DNA of 64,000 nucleotides. Origin: Mycobacterium paraterrae. GTDB lineage: Bacteria; Actinomycetota; Actinomycetes; Mycobacteriales; Mycobacteriaceae. Shown here in pieces: positions 60,158-64,000 of the stretch (position 1 is its first letter; each line of letters starts with the position of its first letter). The notes under the pieces were generated by a model. The model saw only the letters and a program-made list of their open reading frames with translations. It had not been told where the DNA came from and ran no database searches. A program made the translations under genes and the position numbers. Location: contig NZ_CP092488.2 in the NCBI RefSeq assembly GCF_022430545.2, forward strand, positions 2,170,001 to 2,234,000, in the 5' to 3' direction.

Positions 60158-60790
60158 TTATTGGCTCTTCACGCCCGCCGTGAACAGGTCGCCGATCGGT
60201 TGCGTCCATAGCGGACGGCGCACCCGACGCTGCTCGACGACGGTGAAACCGGCATCCTCGAACAGCCGGCGCATCTCGGCCGGTGTCGGATTGTGCTGGG
60301 GCGCCCAGGTGCTGCCCGGCACGATCCGCCGCCGCGCGCTCATCGTCGACACGGCTACCAGCCCACCGGGGGAGAGCACGCGGTGAAATTCGCGCAGTGC
60401 CGCCGGTTGGTCGAAGAAGTGGAAGGCCGACGTCGTCACGACCGCGTCCAGCGTTTGGTCGTCGAAGGGCAGTTGCTCAGCCGGGCCGCGCCGCCAGTCG
60501 ACTTCACTGGATCGCGACTGAGCCTGCTTGAGCATGCCTTCGGACATGTCGACGCCGTACACCTCGGCCGGATGCAGATCCCGCTGGATGCGGTCGGCCA
60601 GAATGCCTGTGCCGCAGGCGATATCGGCTACGCGCGCCGACAGGTGGTCGCGCAGTTGCGCGACCACCTCGTCGTGCGCCGGGCGGTAGACCCACTGCTG
60701 CAGGAAGGGCAGGTTGTAGGCCGGGGCGGCCACCCCCCAGAACCGGGTGACGATGTCGTTGAAACCGCGACGCGGCGGTGTCAGCGTCAC
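60158..60790 (-). CDS. class I SAM-dependent methyltransferase (UbiE/Methyltransf_11-like)
   Basis: 210 residues from GTG 60790, which overlaps the upstream methyltransferase stop (GTGA); the longer open frame lies in that gene. Motif I VADIACGTGILADRI, YGVDMSEGML, and LDAVVTTSAFHFFDQPAAL (motif II) then LSPGGLVAVSTM fit small-molecule or lipid methyltransferases. Acceptor unknown. Possibly an envelope lipid modifier given its neighbours. Confidence 0.86.
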   Translation of the reverse strand: MTLTPPRRGFNDIVTRFWGVAAPAYNLPFLQQWVYRPAHDEVVAQLRDHLSARVADIACGTGILADRIQRDLHPAEVYGVDMSEGMLKQAQSRSSEVDWRRGPAEQLPFDDQTLDAVVTTSAFHFFDQPAALREFHRVLSPGGLVAVSTMSARRRIVPGSTWAPQHNPTPAEMRRLFEDAGFTVVEQRRVRRPLWTQPIGDLFTAGVKSQ

Positions 60791-61713
60791 TTGATCGAGG
60801 TGTAGTAGATGGTGTCGCCGAGCGATACCGAGTCGCTGGACTCCGGAACCGGCGGCAGCCCGTTCTCGACCAACAGCTGGCTCATCGGTCGGCCGACCGA
60901 TCGCCAGCCCAGCCCGTCCATGTACGCGGCGACGTCGTTGCGCTCGCCCTGGTAGCCGAGCTCGTCGAAGTCGAGGTCGAATCCGTGCGCGCGCCACTTG
61001 TCGGTGGCTTTGCGCATCGTCTCGCGGACCTTCTCCTCGTCGACACCGCTGGCGTCCGGGATGGCCTCGGTGGCCAGCCGGCTGCCGTCGGCGCTGAGCT
61101 CAGAAATGTTGTCCAGCAACCGGTCTTGCGCCTCTGGCGGCAGGTAGCCCAGCAGTCCCTCGGCGATCCACGCGGTCGGCTGGCTCTTGTCGAAACCGGC
61201 CTCGGCAAGCGCGGTCGGCCAGTCGTTGCGCAGGTCGATCGCCACTGCGCGACGGTCGGTGGTCGGGTTCGCGCCGAGCTCGGACAGCGTTTGGGTCTTG
61301 AACGCGATCACCTCTGGCTGGTCGACCTCGAAGACGGTCATACCGGCCGGCCAGTCCAGCCGGTAGGCGCGGGCGTCGAGACCTGAGGCCAGGATCACCG
61401 CCTGGCGGATGCCGGCCTGCGTCGCGTCAGCGAAGAACGCGTCGAAAAAGCGGGTCCGGACGGCCATCGCGTCGGGCATCTGCTGCAGTTTCCAGGTCGA
61501 ATCCTCGCTGTCGACCTCGGCGATGTCGAGGTCACCGGCGGCCCACCGGGTCAGGAAATCGACCCCGACGGCTCGGACGAGTGGCTCGGCATACTGGTCG
61601 TTGATGAGGGGGTTGTCGGCTTTGGTGGCGACGGCACGGGCCGCGGCAACCATCGTGGCTGTTGCTCCAACGCTGGTTGCGAGGTCCCAGGAGTCGTTAT
61701 CGGTGCGGGGCAT
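60787..61713 (-). CDS. TIGR00027/LCM-type SAM-dependent methyltransferase
   Basis: 308 residues of the mycobacterial leucine-carboxyl-methyltransferase-like family that is greatly expanded in this genus. Signatures: DLATSVGATATMVAAARA, RTRFFDAFF, QAVILASGLDARAYRLDWP (motif I), FEVDQPEVIAFK, and TAWIAEGLLGYLPPEAQDRLL. Substrates in mycobacteria are largely unknown. Coupled to the following methyltransferase. ATG start at 61713 shortly after AAGGAGCAG. Confidence 0.93.
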   Translation of the reverse strand: MPRTDNDSWDLATSVGATATMVAAARAVATKADNPLINDQYAEPLVRAVGVDFLTRWAAGDLDIAEVDSEDSTWKLQQMPDAMAVRTRFFDAFFADATQAGIRQAVILASGLDARAYRLDWPAGMTVFEVDQPEVIAFKTQTLSELGANPTTDRRAVAIDLRNDWPTALAEAGFDKSQPTAWIAEGLLGYLPPEAQDRLLDNISELSADGSRLATEAIPDASGVDEEKVRETMRKATDKWRAHGFDLDFDELGYQGERNDVAAYMDGLGWRSVGRPMSQLLVENGLPPVPESSDSVSLGDTIYYTSIK

Positions 61714-61800
61714 TGCCTGCTCCTTCAGATAGTCGGGACGTACTTAGTTAGCCTAGCAAGTATTTAGTCGATCTATCAACTTCGCGCGGTTTGAGCAGCT

Positions 61801-61856
61801 CGAGTGGCCAGTTTTCGCACGGCAAACGCCCAAATCCGTACATAACTGGCCACTCG
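61801..61856. repeat. 13-bp perfect inverted repeat with 30-base loop
   Basis: CGAGTGGCCAGTT (61801-61813) and AACTGGCCACTCG (61844-61856) in the 211-base gap between the methyltransferase start and the repeat-protein stop. Could be a transcript hairpin, a regulator site pair for the methyltransferase promoter, or a small mobile remnant. Confidence 0.7.
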
Positions 61857-61870
61857 GCCGAGGGCCAACG

Positions 61871-61909
61871 CCAGACATCCCGGGCCCTTTCGGGTCCCGG
61901 GATGTCTGG
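61871..61909 (-). terminator. strong hairpin, probable terminator of the triple-repeat gene
   Basis: Perfect 14-bp stem CCAGACATCCCGGG / CCCGGGATGTCTGG around an 11-base loop, 15 bases beyond the stop of the minus-strand gene ending at 61925. No T-tract follows, so it is a hairpin-only (mycobacterial-type) terminator candidate. Confidence 0.7.
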
Positions 61910-61924
61910 GTAGTGCTGGTCGAC

Positions 61925-63679
61925 CTACAGCCCGAGGAAGGACAGCGGGTCGATTGCGGTGGCTGCGCCGGCACCTGCATCGGTGGCTGCCGAAGTCAGC
62001 GCTTCGAGGCCCGCGGTGAAGGCATCGCCCGGGTTGAGCAACGCCGTGGCGTCGATACCGCCGAACAGGTCGCTCAGGTCGACGTTCCCGAACGGTGTCG
62101 CCAGGACGTCGCTGATCTGCGCGGCCGCGCCGTCCACACCCGGAATCGCGGTGTAGATGTTCTCGAAGCCACCACCGAAGTTGAGGACGTCGTAGACCGA
62201 TCCGTCGGTCGGAATCGCCGCGCCGGCAGGAGCATCCGCCGCCAACGTGCCACCGGTGACGGTGAACTCGGTGTTGGTGAGACCGAGCAGGTTGGTCACG
62301 TTTTCCGTGGTTTCGATGCAGCCGATCTGATCGGTCGACGCGCTGCCGTCGTAGATGTTGAAGTCCTGCGTCGCCAGCGACAGCGGAATCGGCGTTCCGC
62401 CCAATATGATGGTCGGCGTACCGCCACCCAGGTCCAGGAACGGTGGGGCACCGACAAGCTGCTCGACCGGGGTGAAGCCTTCGCCGCCACTCGCCAAAGT
62501 CGGGTCGAAAGTCACACCGCCGATGGTGAACGCGTCGGCGCCGATTGCACCGTCCCCAGCCTGCAGACCGGTAACCGCGTCACCCGGATCCAGCGGATTG
62601 GCGTAGTTAACAGTGCCGAACAGCGAGTCGAGGTTGATGTTGCCGTACGGCGTCACCAGAGTGTCGGTCACCGTGCCCGGGGTGGTCACACCGTCGGTCG
62701 TGACGTCCGGAGTCGCGGTGTAAACATTCTCGTAGCCGTGACCGAAGTTCATCGCGTCGAGCACGGTGCCCTGAGTCGGGAGGCCCTGCCCCACCTCGCT
62801 GCCTTGCTCCACCACAAGCTGCGTATTGGTCAACCCGAACAGGTTCGTTACGTCGACACCGGTGTTGATCGTGCCGATCTCGGTCCCGCTGCTGTTGAGA
62901 ACCTCAAACGCCTGGCTGGACAGGCTGGAATTAACGGGGTCCCCCAGCGACGAGCCTCCGATTTCCAAGAACGGCGCAGCGGTCGCCAGCGGTGCGATCG
63001 TGTCGAAACCCTCACCGCCGGCTGCCAACTGGGGGTCCAGCGTGTATCCGGCGATGCTGAAGGCATCCGCAGCGCCGCTGATGTTGCCCACCTCGAGGCC
63101 GGTGAAGGCGTCGCCAGGGTTGAGCGGGTCCGCCGCGTTGAATGTGAACAGAGAGTTGAGGTCTTCGTTACCGAAAGGGGTGATGAGGGTGTCGGTAACG
63201 GTGCCGTCAGCACCCGGGGTGGCGACGTAGACGTTTTCGTACCCGTTGCCGAGGTTGAAGACGTCGTAGACCGATCCCACTGTCGGCAGGTTTGCGTCGG
63301 TGGCACTGCCGGTCGGGTCGACGCTGCCAACCGTGAATTCCGCATTGGTCAGCCCGAAAAGCTCGGTCACCGTCTCGTTGCCCTGAATGCTGCCCAACTC
63401 GGTGCCGTTGGTGGGGTCGTAGACGTTGAAGGCCTGAGTCGCGAGTGGAAGCCCGAGTGCCGTGCCGCCGCCAAGTTCCAACAGGGGCGGCGTCGTGGTT
63501 AGCTGGAAGACGGGGTCGAAGCCCTCGCCACCGGCCGCTAACTGCGGGTCGAAAGTGAAGCCGCCGATCGTGAAGGCATCGGCGCCGGCGTCCGCGGCCG
63601 CGACGGCCGCCTGCAGAAATGCCGTGGTAATCAACCCGCCCGTGGCCGCCATGCCAGCCAATATCAAGCGTTTTTGCAC
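61925..63679 (-). CDS. exported protein made of three ~165-residue repeats
   Basis: 584 residues from GTG 63679, chosen because TAGGAG lies 8 bases upstream and a signal peptide follows (QKRLILAGMAATGGLITTAFLQAAVAAADA). The mature protein is acidic, rich in Gly, Asn, Thr and Asp, with one Cys and almost no Lys or Arg. Three repeats (mature frame about 34-196, 205-373, 382-559) share DAFTIGG..DPQLA.GGEGF, ATQ.FN.YD, GLTN.EF.V, GSVYDV.N.G.GYENVY, DTL.TPFGN.DL.SLF and NPGDAF. The pattern suggests beta-rich domains on the surface or secreted. I know no family with this repeat; no function is proposed. Confidence 0.8.
   Translation of the reverse strand: MQKRLILAGMAATGGLITTAFLQAAVAAADAGADAFTIGGFTFDPQLAAGGEGFDPVFQLTTTPPLLELGGGTALGLPLATQAFNVYDPTNGTELGSIQGNETVTELFGLTNAEFTVGSVDPTGSATDANLPTVGSVYDVFNLGNGYENVYVATPGADGTVTDTLITPFGNEDLNSLFTFNAADPLNPGDAFTGLEVGNISGAADAFSIAGYTLDPQLAAGGEGFDTIAPLATAAPFLEIGGSSLGDPVNSSLSSQAFEVLNSSGTEIGTINTGVDVTNLFGLTNTQLVVEQGSEVGQGLPTQGTVLDAMNFGHGYENVYTATPDVTTDGVTTPGTVTDTLVTPYGNINLDSLFGTVNYANPLDPGDAVTGLQAGDGAIGADAFTIGGVTFDPTLASGGEGFTPVEQLVGAPPFLDLGGGTPTIILGGTPIPLSLATQDFNIYDGSASTDQIGCIETTENVTNLLGLTNTEFTVTGGTLAADAPAGAAIPTDGSVYDVLNFGGGFENIYTAIPGVDGAAAQISDVLATPFGNVDLSDLFGGIDATALLNPGDAFTAGLEALTSAATDAGAGAATAIDPLSFLGL
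62003..63580 (-). repeat. three tandem coding repeats within the exported protein
   Basis: Copies at 63092-63580, 62561-63067 and 62003-62536. Copies 1 and 2 share the block DPQLAAGGEGFD exactly; copy 3 carries two short insertions (GGTPIPLSLATQ and an extra Ala-rich piece). The divergence between copies means an old duplication. Confidence 0.8.
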
Positions 63680-64000
63680 AGATCTCACTCCTACGTGTTC
63701 GTTCGTGTGATGCAGAGTGGGCGTGGTGTTACTTGTGAGTAACGTCACCGGACTTTACTCAGGGGTAATATAGGCAGTCAATACAAAATCTTGGGTAAAT
63801 CTCAGGTTGACAGGGAGTTCCCAGCTTATTGACACCTTGTCAGCAGGCGAAATCACGCAGGTCGTTGCCTAAATGACCAGTTCAGAGCGTTGACGTTGAC
63901 GCGCGGGACGGTGTGTCCCGACGACTGGTCGACTTCCAGCCCCACTCAGCGCCCGCTCAGTAAATGTGACCGACGACAGATCGCCGTCGGCGATCTCTAT
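63680..64000. promoter_or_regulatory. gene-free 321-base control region with three palindromes
   Basis: Non-coding stretch upstream of the triple-repeat gene, relatively AT-rich near 63760-63830. It holds GTTACTTGTGAGTAAC (63728-63743, 49 bases before the start codon), TGACA-CCT-TGTCA (63830-63842) and AGATCGCCGTCGGCGATCT (63978-63996). TTAC/GTAA words also recur at 63755-63768 and 63793-63799. No convincing -35/-10 pair could be fixed. Likely contains the promoter of the minus-strand gene and perhaps that of a gene beyond the window edge. Confidence 0.5.

Noticed and set aside
61913..63502. 529-codon plus-strand open frame opposite the triple-repeat protein
   Set aside because: It mirrors the repeats of the minus-strand gene, which has a ribosome site and signal peptide; the plus frame has neither.
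1..64000. CRISPR array, prophage, toxin-antitoxin pair or defence island
   Set aside because: No regular short repeats with spacers, no phage structural genes and no nuclease or toxin pairs were seen apart from the broken HNH gene and the two IS elements.

Overview
The window is high-GC actinobacterial chromosome and almost certainly Mycobacterium or a close Mycobacteriaceae relative. The markers are an mceABCDEF operon whose first protein closely resembles Mce1A, a CtpI-type giant P-type ATPase beside Zur-controlled zinc-free ribosomal protein genes, an Eis-type acetyltransferase, a 13E12/DUF222-HNH repeat gene, an Rv1900c-like hydrolase-cyclase and a mycobacterial hemophore-like protein. 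The species cannot be named from sequence alone. No rRNA, tRNA or CRISPR array was seen.

Layout. 0-9.5 kb: 3' part of a SulP anion transporter, a ketopantoate-reductase-like gene, an Eis-family acetyltransferase, a tight three-gene run of luciferase-like flavin monooxygenases, and an orphan cytochrome b (QcrB) paralogue with no qcrC or qcrA. 9.6-17.4 kb: a mobile-element patch. An IS21-family element (istA/istB, 6-bp target duplication) sits inside a small YdeI-like gene, and an IS256-family element (8-bp duplication) splits a 13E12/HNH gene. Between them lie an AraC regulator with two VOC genes and a tiny secreted Gly/Cys-rich protein. 17.4-28.2 kb: hemerythrin, a frameshifted DHA2-type exporter, a Nudix hydrolase, an HxlR regulator with a clear palindromic operator between flavin enzymes, an unrecognised protein, and an MFS transporter. 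28.3-33.6 kb: a flavoprotein with a KstR-like site at its start, short-chain dehydrogenases, a methyltransferase, and the hydrolase-cyclase fusion.

33.6-36.1 kb holds the zinc-starvation module. rpmB, rpmG, rpsN and rpsR (cysteine-poor copies) run leftwards, and an Mrf/COG0523 gene plus L31 type B run rightwards. Each start codon is preceded by its own Zur palindrome. 36.1-41.2 kb is a lipid cluster on the minus strand (acyl-CoA synthetase, alpha/beta hydrolase, LuxE-like activating enzyme, LuxC-like reductase) that could activate and reduce acyl groups to aldehydes. CtpI follows, then two small secreted proteins, a SigG-type sigma factor, two SDRs, a DUF899 and a DUF417 protein, and a TetR regulator.

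51.8-60.1 kb is a complete mceA-F operon of Mce1 type that lacks the usual upstream yrbEA/yrbEB permease genes. A 36-codon ORF with a strong ribosome-binding site takes their place. The window ends with two methyltransferases, two long inverted repeats, and a 584-residue exported protein built from three copies of a ~165-residue repeat that I do not recognise. That protein, the yrbE-less mce operon, the orphan cytochrome b and the luxE/luxC cluster are the parts most worth following up.
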